Source of the DNA: Streptomyces sp. Je 1-79
GTDB lineage: Bacteria > Actinomycetota > Actinomycetes > Streptomycetales > Streptomycetaceae
Length of the DNA: 64,000 nucleotides
Assembly (NCBI RefSeq): GCF_025195125.1
Contig: NZ_JAMGSL010000007.1
Span: forward strand, 310,001 to 374,000
Direction: 5' to 3'
Shown: positions 1-9,333 of the stretch, piece after piece
Layout of the letters: each line of letters starts with the position of its first letter
Position numbering within the stretch: position 1 is the first letter of the stretch
Made by a program: the position numbers and the translations under genes
Notes under the pieces: generated by a model
Databases searched by the model: none
Seen by the model: the letters and a program-made list of their open reading frames with translations, nothing else
What the model was told of the DNA's origin: nothing

Positions 1-1207
1 AGTCCTGGTCGTGGCCGCCGGCCTCGATCAGGGCGTAGATCAGCTCGTCGCCGTCGCCGGAGACGAGCCCGGGGATCTCCTCGACCGGGCCGAAGTCGTA
101 CCCCTCCTCCCGCAGCCGGCGCAGGAGCGCGACGGCGGACGCGGGGGTGTCGAGACCGACCGCGTTGCCGATCCGGGAGTGCTTGGTCGGGTACGCGGAG
201 AGGACCAGGGCGAGCTTCTTCTCGGCGTTCGGGATGTGCCGCAGACGGGCGTGGCGGACGGCGATCCCGGCGACGCGCGCGGCGCGCTCGGTGTCGGCGA
301 CGTACGCGGGCAGGCCGTCCTCGTCGATCTCCTTGAAGGAGAACGGGACGGTGATGAGCCGGCCGTCGAACTCGGGGACGGCGACCTGGCTGGCGGCGTC
401 CAGCGGGGAGAGGCCCTCGTCGTTCTCCTCCCAGGCCGCACGTGAGCCGGTGAGGCAGAGCGCCTGGAGGATCGGTACGTCGAGGGCGGCGAGCGCGCCC
501 GCGTCCCAGGCCTCTTCGTCGCCGCCGGCCTGCGCCTCGGCGGGCTTGGTGCCGCCGGCCGCGAGGACGGTGGTGACGATCGCGTCGGCCCCGCGCAGGG
601 TGTCGAGCAGCTCGGGCTCGGGGGCGCGCAGGGAGGCGACGTAGAGCGGCAGGGCGCGGGCGCCCTGGTCCTCGATCGCCTCGCAGAGCGAGCCGACGAA
701 GGCGGTGTTCCCGCTCATGTGGTGGGCGCGGTAGTAGAGCACCGCGACGGTCGGGCCGTCGGTCGAGCGGGGGGCGCGCTCCAGCGGGCCCCAGGTGGGC
801 GCGGCGGCCGGGGCGTCGAAGCCGTGGCCGGTGAGCAGCACGGTGTCGGAGAGGAAGCGGGCCAGCTGCTCCAGGTTGGCGGGGCCGCCGTGCGCGAGGT
901 AGGCGTGGGCCTCGGTGGCGACGCCGACGGGGACCGTGGAGGCCTCCATGAGCTGGGCGTCCGGCGCCTGCTCCCCGGAGAGGACGACCAGCGGCTTCCC
1001 GGCGGCGCGCAGCGCGTCGAGGCCGTCCTCCCAGGCCCTCAGCCCGCCGAGGAGGCGTACGAGAACGAGGTCGGCGCCGTCGAGGAGCCCCGGCAGGTCG
1101 TCCAGGGCGAGGCGGGAGGGGTTGGCGAACCGGTACTCGACCGGACCGCCGGCCGCGCGGGCGCTGAGCAGGTCGGTGTCGGAGTGCGACAGCAACAGAA
1201 TTCGCAT
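1..1207 (-). CDS. cobN: Cobaltochelatase subunit CobN (N-terminal part, cut by window edge)
   Basis: Large subunit of the ATP-dependent cobaltochelatase that inserts Co2+ into hydrogenobyrinate a,c-diamide in aerobic B12 synthesis. About 402 N-terminal residues are present; the family is usually 1,100-1,400 long, so the gene continues beyond base 1. The product opens MRILLLSHSDTDLLSAR and contains the CobN stretches VAVLYYRAHHMSGN and ALVLSAYPTKHSRIGNAVGLD. The ATG at 1207 is the only good start and lies just behind the cobalamin riboswitch on the same strand, which supports both calls. It points away from cobG, so the two transcripts diverge from about 1400-1477. Identification is secure; the C-terminal part cannot be judged. 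Confidence 0.95.
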   Translation of the reverse strand, partial: MRILLLSHSDTDLLSARAAGGPVEYRFANPSRLALDDLPGLLDGADLVLVRLLGGLRAWEDGLDALRAAGKPLVVLSGEQAPDAQLMEASTVPVGVATEAHAYLAHGGPANLEQLARFLSDTVLLTGHGFDAPAAAPTWGPLERAPRSTDGPTVAVLYYRAHHMSGNTAFVGSLCEAIEDQGARALPLYVASLRAPEPELLDTLRGADAIVTTVLAAGGTKPAEAQAGGDEEAWDAGALAALDVPILQALCLTGSRAAWEENDEGLSPLDAASQVAVPEFDGRLITVPFSFKEIDEDGLPAYVADTERAARVAGIAVRHARLRHIPNAEKKLALVLSAYPTKHSRIGNAVGLDTPASAVALLRRLREEGYDFGPVEEIPGLVSGDGDELIYALIEAGGHDQD

Positions 1208-1260
1208 GCGTGCGCAGGCCTTCCTCGGGGTTGTCCGCGCCCCGGGTGGTCGTGTGGGTT

Positions 1261-1305
1261 GGGGCCTCCCCTGCTCGAGCGAAGCCGAGAGCTTGGGGAA
1301 GGGAG
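1261..1305 (-). promoter_or_regulatory. Hairpin after the riboswitch (likely expression platform; dispersed Streptomyces hairpin)
   Basis: Between the aptamer and the cobN start, arms rich in CCCC and GGGG close over AAGCTC / CGAGC with the inner sequence TCGGCTTCGCT. From memory, near-identical hairpins (CTCGAGCGAAGCCGAGAGCTTGGGG) recur in many Streptomyces genomes. Here the hairpin probably forms the terminator or ribosome-site sequestering arm of the riboswitch; that role is inference. Confidence 0.6.
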
Positions 1306-1402
1306 TTCCTGACTCACCCGTCCCCTTGCGGGGCCGGGCTCACAGTGGCGGGACCGCGCCGGATTCTCACCGGGCTTCCTCCCCGGGGTCCTGGGACCCC
1401 AT
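1298..1402 (-). promoter_or_regulatory. Cobalamin (B12) riboswitch aptamer in the cobN leader
   Basis: Read on the minus strand this stretch has the hallmark B12-box series in the right order: GGTGAGAATCCGG, then GCGGTCCCGCCACTGTGAG, then GAGTCAGGAACTCCC. These are the conserved core and closing elements of adenosylcobalamin aptamers. It lies 90-195 bases before the cobN start on the same strand, so repression of cobN when B12 is plentiful is expected. cobG on the other strand is not downstream of it. The ends are approximate because no covariance model was run. Confidence 0.93.
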
Positions 1403-1476
1403 GCCGATCTGCATAGTAGATCGTGGCCGCGGCGGCCCGGCGGGTCACCCGGATTCACGTGGGTATGCTCGCCGCC

Positions 1477-2847
1477 ATGCCGACCGACCCGCCCACCACG
1501 CCCAACCAGGGCGAACCCGTCATACGGGACCGTGGCGACGCCTGCCCCGGGGCGCTTCGACTGCACTCCGCCGACGACGGCCGGCTGGCCCGACTGCGGT
1601 TGCCCGCAGGGTTGTTGACGGCACGCCAGGTCGAGGTCCTGGCCGCTGCCGCGGAGGAACTGGGCGACGGACGGGTCAGCGTCACCTCGCGGGGGAACGT
1701 GGAGCTGCGCGGGCTCGGCGAGAGCTGCGGTGCGGAGCTGGCCGGGCGGCTCGCGGAGGCCGGGCTGCTGCCCTCCGCGACCCATGAACGCGTCCGGAAC
1801 GTCGTGGCCTCGCCGACGGCCGGACTGGACGGACTCGGCTGTGCTGACGTGCAGTTGTGGGCCCGCGAGCTGGACGCGCTGCTGTGCGCGGAGAGCGCCG
1901 CGGCGGCCCTCTCCGGCCGTTTCCTCTTCGTCCTGGACGACGGGCGCGAGGATGTGGCGGGGCTCGGCGGAGATGTGACCTTGCTCGCAGGAGAGCGGTC
2001 GGTACGGCTCCGGATGGGCGCCCAGGTCTTCCTGGTCGCCGCCCCCGACGCCCCCCGTGCCGCGCTCGCCGCCGCGGGCGCCTTCCTCGAAGCCGCCCGC
2101 GCCGCGGGGAACGGTGCCTGGCGGGTACGGGAGCTCCCCGAGGGAGTGGAGCCCGACGTGTCCGCCGCCCTGACCCGCGCGGGCATCCCGGCCCACCCGG
2201 CCGCCACCCGAGCGACACCGACCGCGCCCTCAGGAACGGCGACCCCGGCCACCGCCTCAGGAACGGCGCCGCACACGGCCTCCGGCGGCCCCGCACCGCA
2301 CCCCGCCTCCCCCGAAACGGCGCCGCGCGCCGCCTCCGGTGGGCCGCTGCCCGGAGTCGTCGGGCGTGGCGGGCGGTGGGGGGTCAGCGTCGGCGTGCGG
2401 CTCGGGCGGCTGACCGCCGCGCAGCTGCGCGCGCTCGCCCCCGGCGCCGGCGGAGAGCTGCGGCTCACCCCCTGGCGCGGCGCGGTGCTGACCGGGTTCG
2501 ACAGCCGCCCCGCCGCCCAGGAGCGGCTCGACGCGCTCGCGGCCGCCGGTCTCGTCACCCGCCCCGACGACCCCTGGGCCGGCGTCGGCGCCTGCACCGG
2601 GCGCCCCGGCTGCGCCAAGTCCCTCGCGGACGTACGCGCGGACGCCACGCCCCGCACCGCGGGCCTCCCCGTCCACTTCTCCGGATGCGACCGCCGGTGC
2701 GGCCACCCCCAGGGCGCCCCCGGCACCTGGGTCGACGTCGTCGCCACCGCCGACGGCGGCTACCTCGTGGACGGCCGCCCCACCCCCCGTACCGACCTCA
2801 CCGCCGCCGTCGCGGAAGCCCGCGGCCCGTCGACACACACGAGATGA
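1477..2847 (+). CDS. cobG: Precorrin-3B synthase (CobG), sulfite/nitrite-reductase fold
   Basis: O2-dependent ring contraction step of aerobic cobalamin synthesis (precorrin-3A to precorrin-3B), using a 4Fe-4S cluster. The early part contains the ferredoxin-like half ([15 protein letters not shown]). The C-terminal half has the cluster cysteines in [10 protein letters not shown] (about residue 371) and [11 protein letters not shown] (about 404). An Ala/Thr/Pro-rich repetitive linker of roughly 45 residues (about 246-290) separates the halves. I chose the ATG at 1477 because TATGCT at 1464 could be a -10 giving a leaderless transcript; the ATG at 1465 has no better ribosome site. It ends in an ATGA overlap with cobH. 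Confidence 0.88.
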   Translation: MPTDPPTTPNQGEPVIRDRGDACPGALRLHSADDGRLARLRLPAGLLTARQVEVLAAAAEELGDGRVSVTSRGNVELRGLGESCGAELAGRLAEAGLLPSATHERVRNVVASPTAGLDGLGCADVQLWARELDALLCAESAAAALSGRFLFVLDDGREDVAGLGGDVTLLAGERSVRLRMGAQVFLVAAPDAPRAALAAAGAFLEAARAAGNGAWRVRELPEGVEPDVSAALTRAGIPAHPAATRATPTAPSGTATPATASGTAPHTASGGPAPHPASPETAPRAASGGPLPGVVGRGGRWGVSVGVRLGRLTAAQLRALAPGAGGELRLTPWRGAVLTGFDSRPAAQERLDALAAAGLVTRPDDPWAGVGACTGRPGCAKSLADVRADATPRTAGLPVHFSGCDRRCGHPQGAPGTWVDVVATADGGYLVDGRPTPRTDLTAAVAEARGPSTHTR

Positions 2848-3503
2848 GCGAGAGCAACAGGATGTTCGACTACGAGAAGGACGGCGCGGAGATCTACCGC
2901 CAGTCCTTTGCCACGATCCGCGCCGAAGCGGATCTGGCGGGCCTGCCCGCCGACGTCGCCCAGGTCGCGGTCCGCATGATCCACGCCTGCGGCATGACCG
3001 ACCTCGTACGCGACATCGCCTACTCCCCGCAGGTCGTCTCCCGCGCCCGCGCCGCCCTGCGCGCCGGCGCGCCCGTCTTCTGCGACGCGCAGATGGTCGC
3101 GAGCGGGGTCACCCGCAAGCGGCTGCCCGCCGACAACGACGTGCTCTGCACACTCTCCGACCCCTCCGTGCCCGCGCTCGCCGCCGAGCTCGGCACCACC
3201 CGCAGCGCCGCCGCCCTCGAACTCTGGCGCGACCGCCTCGAAGGCTCCGTCGTCGCCATCGGCAACGCGCCCACCGCCCTCTTCCGCCTCCTGGAGATGA
3301 TCGAGAAGGGCGCGGGCCGTCCGGCGGCCGTCCTCGGCATCCCGGTCGGCTTCATCGGCGCCGCCGAGTCCAAGGACGCGCTGGCGGACCGCGGCCGGGA
3401 GCTCGGCCTCGACTACCTCGTCGTCCGAGGCCGGCGCGGCGGCAGCGCGATGACCGCCGCCGCGATCAACGCCATGGCGACCGAAGCGGAGATCCAGGCA
3501 TGA
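2844..3503 (+). CDS. cobH: Precorrin-8X methylmutase (CobH/CbiC)
   Basis: Moves the C11 methyl group to C12, converting precorrin-8X to hydrogenobyrinate. 219 residues, normal for the family. Diagnostic stretches are [11 protein letters not shown], the active-site His region; [25 protein letters not shown]; and [13 protein letters not shown]. It starts by an ATGA overlap with cobG and ends by another with cobIJ, so the three genes are translationally coupled in one plus-strand operon. Confidence 0.95.
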   Translation: MSESNRMFDYEKDGAEIYRQSFATIRAEADLAGLPADVAQVAVRMIHACGMTDLVRDIAYSPQVVSRARAALRAGAPVFCDAQMVASGVTRKRLPADNDVLCTLSDPSVPALAAELGTTRSAAALELWRDRLEGSVVAIGNAPTALFRLLEMIEKGAGRPAAVLGIPVGFIGAAESKDALADRGRELGLDYLVVRGRRGGSAMTAAAINAMATEAEIQA

Positions 3504-5008
3504 GCGCGAAGACCCCCGGCAGGCTGTACGGAGTCGGCCTCGGGCCCGGCGATCCGGACCTGATGACGGTGGCGGCCGTGAAGGCCATCGCCTCCGCCGA
3601 CGTGATCGCCTACCACTCGGCGCGCCACGGCCGCTCCATCGCCCGCTCGATCGCGGCCGAGCACATCCGCGAGGACCACGTCGAGGAGCGGCTGATGTAC
3701 CCGCTCACGGTGGAGACCACGGACCACCCCGGCGGCTACCGGGGCGCGCTCGACGACTTCTACGAGGAGGCAGCCGCCCGCCTCGCCGCCCATCTGGACG
3801 CCGGCCGGACGGTCGCCGTGCTCGCCGAGGGCGACCCGCTCTTCTACGGCTCGTACCAGCACATGCACAAGCGGCTCGCGGACCGCTACGACACCACCGT
3901 CATCCCCGGTGTCACCTCGGTCAGCGCCGCCGCCGCCCGGCTCGGGGAGCCGCTCTGCGAGGCGGAGGAGGTCCTGACGATCATCCCCGGCACGCTGCCG
4001 GAGGACGAGCTGACGGCGCGGCTCGCGGGCACGGACTCGGCGGTCGTGATGAAGCTCGGCCGGACGTTCCCGACCGTGCGGCGTGCCCTGGAGCGGGCCG
4101 GGCGGCTGGACGACGCCCGGTACGTGGAGCGGGCGTTCATGGCCGGGGAGCGGACGGCAGTCCTCTCCGAGGTGGACCCGGAGACGGTGCCGTACTTCTC
4201 GGTGGCCGTGCTGCCCTCCCGTATCGACGCGGCGGCGCCCGAGTCCCGGGAGACCGGCGGCGAGGTCGTCGTGGTCGGCACCGGACCGGCCGGCGCGCCC
4301 TGGCTGACGCCGGAGTCGCGCGGCGCGCTGGTCAACGCCGACGACCTGGTCGGCTACACCACGTACCTCGACCGGGTCCCGGCGCTGCGCCCCGGCCAGC
4401 TCCGGCACGGCTCGGACAACAAGGTCGAGTCCGAGCGCGCCGAGTTCGCGCTCGACCTGGCCCGGCGCGGGCGCCGGGTCGCGGTCGTCTCGGGCGGCGA
4501 CCCGGGTGTCTTCGCCATGGCCACGGCGGTGCTGGAGGTGGCGTCGGAGGAGCGGTACGCGGACGTTCCCGTACGGGTGCTCCCGGGGGTGACGGCCGCG
4601 AACGCGGCGGCGGCCGCGGCCGGGGCCCCGCTGGGCCACGACTACGCGACCATCTCCCTCTCCGACCGCCTCAAGCCCTGGGAGGTCATCGCGGAGCGGC
4701 TGCGCGCGGCGGCCGGGGCGGACCTGGTGCTCGCGCTCTACAACCCGGGCTCGAAGTCCCGTACGCACCAGGTGGCGGCCGCCCGCGACCTGCTGCTCGA
4801 ACTCCGCTCGCCGGAGACTCCGGTGGTCGTGGCACGGGACGTCGGCGGCCCGGAGCAGTCGGTACGGGTGGTGACCCTGAAGACCCTGGAGCCGTCCGAG
4901 GTCGACATGCGCACCCTGCTCCTGATCGGCTCGTCCCAGACGCGCGCGGTCGAACGCGGCGACGGCCGCACGATCACCTGGACGCCACGCCGCTACCCGG
5001 AGGCGTGA
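3500..5008 (+). CDS. cobIJ: Fused precorrin-2 C20-methyltransferase / precorrin-3B C17-methyltransferase (CobIJ)
   Basis: A 502-residue fusion of two SAM-dependent tetrapyrrole methylases. The first half (about 1-245) is Cob[14 protein letters not shown] near the N-terminus, [14 protein letters not shown] and [15 protein letters not shown]. The second half (about 255-500) is CobJ, restarting with [17 protein letters not shown] and containing [25 protein letters not shown] and the substrate-loop [11 protein letters not shown]. CobIJ fusions are common in actinobacteria. It is the last gene of the cobG-cobH-cobIJ operon; the convergent cobK stop follows 28 bases on. Confidence 0.95.
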   Translation: MSAKTPGRLYGVGLGPGDPDLMTVAAVKAIASADVIAYHSARHGRSIARSIAAEHIREDHVEERLMYPLTVETTDHPGGYRGALDDFYEEAAARLAAHLDAGRTVAVLAEGDPLFYGSYQHMHKRLADRYDTTVIPGVTSVSAAAARLGEPLCEAEEVLTIIPGTLPEDELTARLAGTDSAVVMKLGRTFPTVRRALERAGRLDDARYVERAFMAGERTAVLSEVDPETVPYFSVAVLPSRIDAAAPESRETGGEVVVVGTGPAGAPWLTPESRGALVNADDLVGYTTYLDRVPALRPGQLRHGSDNKVESERAEFALDLARRGRRVAVVSGGDPGVFAMATAVLEVASEERYADVPVRVLPGVTAANAAAAAAGAPLGHDYATISLSDRLKPWEVIAERLRAAAGADLVLALYNPGSKSRTHQVAAARDLLLELRSPETPVVVARDVGGPEQSVRVVTLKTLEPSEVDMRTLLLIGSSQTRAVERGDGRTITWTPRRYPEA

Positions 5009-5035
5009 CCCGGGAGGCTCCCGACGAGGGCCGGC

Positions 5036-5788
5036 TCAGGCCCCCGCCCGCCCGCTCACCCAGGCCGCCGCCTCGTCGACCGTCGCCGCCACCGGGACCC
5101 CCTCCGGGACCGGCGGGCGGCGGACGACGACGACGGGGATGCCCGCCTCGCGGGCCGCGGCGAGCTTGGGCGCCGTCGCAGCCCCGCCGCTGTCCTTCGT
5201 GACGAGGACGTCGATGCCGTGGCGGGCGATCAGCTCCCGCTCACCGTCGAGGGTGAACGGCCCCCGGTCCAGGAGGACTTCGGTGCGGGCGGGCATCGGG
5301 GGCTCGGGGGCGTCCACCGACCGTACGAGGAACCACTGCGGGCAGTCCGCGAAGGCCGCGAGCCCCATCCGCCCGGTCGTCAGGAACACCCTCCCCCCGG
5401 AGGGGTGCCCCTGCCCGAGGCCGTCCAGGATCCGCGCCGCCTCCGCCAGGGAGGCGACCTGGTGCCAGTCGTCCCCGGCCGCCGGGACCCAGCCGGGGCG
5501 GCGCAGCGCGAGCAGGGGAACATGGGCGGTGGCGGCCGCCCGGGCCGCGTTGAAGCTGATGGTCTCCGCGAAGGGATGGGTGGCGTCGATGACCGCGTCC
5601 ACGGCGTGCGCGCGCACCCACTCCACGAGCCCGTCGACACCGCCGAAGCCGCCGATCCGGACCTCCCCCGCGGGCAGCCGGGGGGCGGCGACCCGCCCGG
5701 CGAGCGAGCTGGTGACCCGTACGGAGTCGTGCAGCCGCCCGGCGAGGGCGCGGGCCTCGGTGGTCCCGCCGAGAATGAGTACGTGCAC
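5036..5788 (-). CDS. cobK: Precorrin-6A reductase (CobK)
   Basis: NADPH-dependent reductase turning precorrin-6A into dihydroprecorrin-6B. The 250-residue product begins VHVLILGGTTEARALAGRL and has IDATHPFAETISFNAARAA and VFLTTGRMGLAAF, all typical of CobK/CbiJ. The GTG at 5788 was chosen because AAAGGG lies at the right distance upstream on the minus strand and the family begins with this beta strand. It is transcribed toward cobIJ (convergent) and away from cbiD, whose start is only 12 bases away, so each gene's promoter should lie inside the other's 5' coding sequence or the signals overlap tightly. Confidence 0.93.
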   Translation of the reverse strand: MHVLILGGTTEARALAGRLHDSVRVTSSLAGRVAAPRLPAGEVRIGGFGGVDGLVEWVRAHAVDAVIDATHPFAETISFNAARAAATAHVPLLALRRPGWVPAAGDDWHQVASLAEAARILDGLGQGHPSGGRVFLTTGRMGLAAFADCPQWFLVRSVDAPEPPMPARTEVLLDRGPFTLDGERELIARHGIDVLVTKDSGGAATAPKLAAAREAGIPVVVVRRPPVPEGVPVAATVDEAAAWVSGRAGA

Positions 5789-5800
5789 GGGAGCCCTTTC

Positions 5801-6919
5801 ATGAGCGCAGGCGGCGGGCGCGACGCCCAACTCAAGCACACCGGTCTGCGCCCCGGCTGGACGACCGGGGCGTGCGCGACGGCGGCCACGACGGCCGCGT
5901 ACACGGCGCTGCTGTCGGGCGACTTCCCCGACCCGGTGACGATCACGCTGCCGAAGGGCCAGCGCCCGGCGTTCGCGCTCGCGGCCGAGGAGCTGACGGC
6001 GGACCGCGCCATGGCGGCGGTGGTGAAGGACGCGGGCGACGACCCGGACGTCACGCACGGGGCGCTGATCCGGTCGACGGTACGGATCCTCCCGGCCGGC
6101 TCCGGCGTCGTCTTCCGGGCCGGCCCGGGCGTCGGTACGGTCACCCTGCCCGGCCTGCCCCTGGAGGTCGGCGAACCGGCGATCAACCCGGTCCCGCGGC
6201 AGATGATGCGCGACCACGTGGCCGAGGTCGCGGCGGCGCACGGCGCGGGCGGCGACGTGGAGATCACGGTCTCCGTCGACCACGGCGAGGAGATCGCCCG
6301 CTCCACCTGGAACCCGCGGATCGGGATCCTCGGCGGGCTGTCGATCCTGGGGACGACCGGCGTCGTCGTCCCGTACTCCTGCTCGGCCTGGATCGACTCC
6401 ATCCGCCGGGGCGTGGACGTGGCCCGCGCGGCGGGGCTGACGCATGTGGCGGGCTGCACCGGCTCCACCTCGGAGAAGACGGTGACGACGCTCTACGACC
6501 TGCCGGAGATCGCCCTGCTCGACATGGGCGACTTCGCGGGCGCGGTCCTCAAGTACATCCGCCGTCACCCGGTCGACCGGCTCACGGTCTGCGGCGGCTT
6601 CGCCAAGCTCTCCAAGCTGGCCGCGGGCCATCTGGACCTGCACTCGGCCCGCTCCCAGGTCGACAAGGCCTTCCTCGCGGACCTGGCCCGCTCGGGCGGC
6701 GCGTCCGATGCCCTGGCCGGGGAGATCGCGGAGGCGAACACGGGCCTGGCGGCTCTCCGTCTCTGCGAGGCCGCGGGCGTTCCTCTCGGGGACCTGGTGG
6801 CCGCCCGCGCCCGCGACGAGGCCCTCGCGGTCCTGCGCGGCGCGCCGGTCGCGGTCGATGTCGTCTGCATCGACCGCGCGGGCACGGTGGTGGGGCGCTC
6901 GTCGCCTGCGGGTCCGTAG
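5801..6919 (+). CDS. cbiD: Cobalt-precorrin-5B (C1)-methyltransferase (CbiD)
   Basis: Methylates C1 of the corrin ring; it stands in for CobF in many actinobacterial pathways. 372 residues, with the family signatures LRPGWTTGACATAATTAAY near the N-terminus, INPVPRQMMRDHV, GILGGLSILGTTGVV, HVAGCTGSTSEKTV and CGGFAKLSKLAAGHLDLHS. Start ATG at 5801; the GGGAG of the cobK start region (5789-5793) serves as its ribosome site. The pathway here therefore mixes aerobic-type genes (cobG) with a cbiD-type methylase. Confidence 0.93.
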   Translation: MSAGGGRDAQLKHTGLRPGWTTGACATAATTAAYTALLSGDFPDPVTITLPKGQRPAFALAAEELTADRAMAAVVKDAGDDPDVTHGALIRSTVRILPAGSGVVFRAGPGVGTVTLPGLPLEVGEPAINPVPRQMMRDHVAEVAAAHGAGGDVEITVSVDHGEEIARSTWNPRIGILGGLSILGTTGVVVPYSCSAWIDSIRRGVDVARAAGLTHVAGCTGSTSEKTVTTLYDLPEIALLDMGDFAGAVLKYIRRHPVDRLTVCGGFAKLSKLAAGHLDLHSARSQVDKAFLADLARSGGASDALAGEIAEANTGLAALRLCEAAGVPLGDLVAARARDEALAVLRGAPVAVDVVCIDRAGTVVGRSSPAGP

Positions 6920-6999
6920 CAATACCGGCATAGCGGATGCGGCGTGCACCGCCCGAACCTAGGCTGGCCACGGCAGAACCCCTATCGAGAGGGAGTCCC

Positions 7000-7074
7000 A
7001 TGGCGAAGCGCGGCAACAAGAAGCGTGCCCGCAAGAAGAAGAAGGCGAACCACGGCAAGCGTCCCAACGCCTGA
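7000..7074 (+). CDS. Large-subunit ribosomal protein bL37 (24 residues)
   Basis: A 24-residue, extremely basic protein beginning MAKRGNKKRARKKKKA and ending NHGKRPNA. This matches, from memory, the actinobacterial ribosomal protein bL37 first seen in mycobacterial 50S structures, which shares the MAKRG start and ANHGKRPNA end. A strong ribosome site (GAGAGGGA, 6987-6994) sits 5 bases before the ATG, and a strong hairpin follows the stop. It is unrelated to the cobalamin genes on both sides and is probably a monocistronic unit. Confidence 0.88.
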   Translation: MAKRGNKKRARKKKKANHGKRPNA

Positions 7075-7086
7075 CCGTGGTGGTGC

Positions 7087-7121
7087 CGGTGGCCGGGCCC
7101 TGTCCAGGGGCCCGGCCACCG
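7087..7121 (+). terminator. Strong hairpin after bL37
   Basis: Perfect 14-bp arms CGGTGGCCGGGCCC / GGGCCCGGCCACCG with a 7-base loop, 12 bases after the bL37 stop. No U-tract follows, as is usual for Streptomyces terminators. It may also stop cobM readthrough from the other strand. Confidence 0.8.
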
Positions 7122-7225
7122 CCGTGCGGAGCCCGGTCAGGCGGGGCTGTACGACGTCACGCGGGCCGTCCGGATCGCGCGGCGCCGTGCGACGTCACGC
7201 GGGGTCGTCCGGGCCGGGGCGGCGG

Positions 7226-7975
7226 TCAGCAGACGTGCCGGTCCCGCGTCGGGTCGTAGAGGTGGCTGTCGCGGAACTGCGAGGCCGCCAGCGTCCGGCC
7301 GACCAGGATCACCGCCGTCTTCGTGATCCCCGCCTCCTTCATCTGTGCCGCGATGTCCTCCAGCGTGCCCCGCAGCACGATCTCGTCGGGGCGGCTGGCC
7401 ATCGCCACGACCGCGGCCGGGCAGTCGGCGCCGTAGTGCGGCAGCAGCTCGGCGACGACGCGGTCGGCGTACCGGGCCGCCAGGTGGAGCACCAGGAGAG
7501 CGCCGCTGCGGCCGAGGGTCGCCAGGTCCTCGCCCTCCGGCATCGGGGTGGCCTGCTGGGCGATCCGGGTGAGGATCACCGTCTGACCCACCGTCGGGAC
7601 GGTGAGCTCCCGCTTGAGCGCGGCGGCCGCCGCGGCGAACGCCGGGACGCCGGGCACGACCTCGTACGGGATGTCCAGCGCGTCGAGCCGGCGCATCTGC
7701 TCCGCGACCGCGCTGAAGACGGACGGGTCGCCGGAGTGGAGCCGCGCCACGTCCTGCCCGGCCTCGTGGGCGCGGACGATCTCGGCGACGATCCTGTCCA
7801 GGTCCAGGTCCGCGGTGTCCACCAGGCGCGCGTCCGGCGGGCACTCGGCGAGCAGCTCGCGCGGGACCAGGGAGCCCGCGTACAGACAGACGCCGCAGGC
7901 GGCCAGGGTGCGGGCACCCCGCAGGGTGATCAGGTCGGCCGCGCCCGGGCCCGCGCCGATGAAGTAGACGGTCAT
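7226..7975 (-). CDS. cobM: Precorrin-4 C11-methyltransferase (CobM)
   Basis: SAM-dependent methylase of cobalamin ring synthesis. The 249-residue product opens MTVYFIGAGPGAADLITLRG and has the family motifs CLYAGSLVPRELL, LHSGDPSVFSAVAEQM, YEVVPGVPAFAAAAA and ILTRIAQQATPMP. Start ATG at 7975 overlaps the cobL stop by ATGA, so cobL and cobM are coupled on the minus strand. Confidence 0.95.
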   Translation of the reverse strand: MTVYFIGAGPGAADLITLRGARTLAACGVCLYAGSLVPRELLAECPPDARLVDTADLDLDRIVAEIVRAHEAGQDVARLHSGDPSVFSAVAEQMRRLDALDIPYEVVPGVPAFAAAAAALKRELTVPTVGQTVILTRIAQQATPMPEGEDLATLGRSGALLVLHLAARYADRVVAELLPHYGADCPAAVVAMASRPDEIVLRGTLEDIAAQMKEAGITKTAVILVGRTLAASQFRDSHLYDPTRDRHVC

Positions 7976-9207
7976 GCTCGAACTCCTGGTTTCGTTACGG
8001 ACCACTGCGTGACCGGCATCGCCTGGCGCCAGCCGGTGAAGCCGCCCACCGGGACGGCCTGGGCGACGGCGAGCCGGACCAGCTCCCCGCCGTGCTCCCG
8101 GTACCGCTCCGCGAGCAGCGCCTCGGACTCCATGGTCACCGTGTTGGCGACCAGCCGCCCGCCCGCCGGCAGCGCGTCCCAGCAGGCGTCGAGCAGGCCG
8201 GGCGCCGTCAGACCGCCGCCGATGAACACCGCGTCGGGGGTGGGAAGGCCGGCGAGACCGCCGGGAGCGGCCGCGGTGACGACCCGGAGCGCCGGGACGC
8301 CGAGACCGGAGGCGTTGCGCGCGATCCGGGCCGCCCGCTCGGGGTCCTTCTCGACGGCGACCGCCCGGCAGGCCCGGTCCGTACGCATCCACTCGATGCC
8401 GATGGAGCCGGAGCCGCCGCCGATGTCCCACAGCAGCTCTCCGGGCGCGGGGGCGAGCGCGGCGAGCGTCGCCGCCCGCACGTACCGCTTGGTGAGCTGG
8501 CCGTCGTGCTCGTACGCCTCGTCCGGCAGACCGGGTACGGCGCCGAGCCGCGGGGCGCCGGGGGAGCGCACGAGGTCGAGGGCGATCACGTTCAGGGGGT
8601 CGGTCCGCTCGTGCGGCCAGGTGGCGGCCGTGCCGTCCACGATCCGCTCGCGGTCCGAGCCGAGCTGCTCCAGGACCCGCATCCGGGTCTCCGGGAAGCC
8701 CTTCTCCCGCAGCAGGGCCGCGACCGCGCCGGGTGTCTCGGCGCCCTCGCTCAGGACGAGGAGCCGGCGGCCGTCGTGCAGGGAGGCGGAGAGCGCGGCG
8801 AGGGGCCTGCCCACCAGCGAGAGGGTCTCCACGGCCTCCAGGGCCCAGCCGAGGCGGGCGCAGGCGTAGGAGACGGAGGAGGGGTGCGGGAGGACCCGGA
8901 GGGCGGCGCGGCGCTCGGCGTCCACCGTCTCGGCGAGCGTGCGGCCGATCCCGTAGAACATCGGGTCGCCGCTGGCGAGCACCGCGATCCGCCGGCCCTC
9001 GTGCGCGGCGAGCAGGCCGGGGACGGCGGGCCGCAGGGGCGAGGGCCAGGCGATCCGCTCACCGGGGCACTCGGCGGCGGGCAGCAGACCGAGCTGTCGG
9101 GGGCCGCCGATCAGGACCTCGGCGGCGGACAGGACGCGGCGGGAGCGCGCGGGAAGGCCGTCCCAGCCGTCCGCGCCGATCCCGACGACCGATATCGCAC
9201 CGTTCAC
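7972..9207 (-). CDS. cobL: Precorrin-6B C5,15-methyltransferase, decarboxylating (CobL, CbiE-CbiT fusion)
   Basis: Bifunctional enzyme adding methyls at C5 and C15 and decarboxylating the C12 acetate. 411 residues. The N-terminal CbiE part (about 1-205) has VVGIGADGWDGLP, IGGPRQLGLLP and LASGDPMFYGIGRTL. The C-terminal CbiT part (about 230-410) has the Rossmann SAM motif LLWDIGGGSGSIGIEWMR and AVFIGGGLTAPGLLDACW. It is the first gene of the cobL-cobM unit; the promoter should lie in 9208-9330. Confidence 0.95.
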   Translation of the reverse strand: MNGAISVVGIGADGWDGLPARSRRVLSAAEVLIGGPRQLGLLPAAECPGERIAWPSPLRPAVPGLLAAHEGRRIAVLASGDPMFYGIGRTLAETVDAERRAALRVLPHPSSVSYACARLGWALEAVETLSLVGRPLAALSASLHDGRRLLVLSEGAETPGAVAALLREKGFPETRMRVLEQLGSDRERIVDGTAATWPHERTDPLNVIALDLVRSPGAPRLGAVPGLPDEAYEHDGQLTKRYVRAATLAALAPAPGELLWDIGGGSGSIGIEWMRTDRACRAVAVEKDPERAARIARNASGLGVPALRVVTAAAPGGLAGLPTPDAVFIGGGLTAPGLLDACWDALPAGGRLVANTVTMESEALLAERYREHGGELVRLAVAQAVPVGGFTGWRQAMPVTQWSVTKPGVRA

Positions 9208-9333
9208 GTCGGCGAACTCTACGGGAGCCGTCCCCGGCCGCTCCTTCTGGCCGGGAGACGGACCAGGAGAGGGGGCGGTAGACGGGGCGGAAGAGGGACG
9301 GGAGAACGGGCGGGAATGGGACGCGGGGGTGCG

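Noticed and set aside
11..445. Plus-strand frames over cobN
   Set aside because: Antisense to the clear CobN coding sequence; Gly/Val/Arg-rich composition typical of shadow frames in high G+C DNA.
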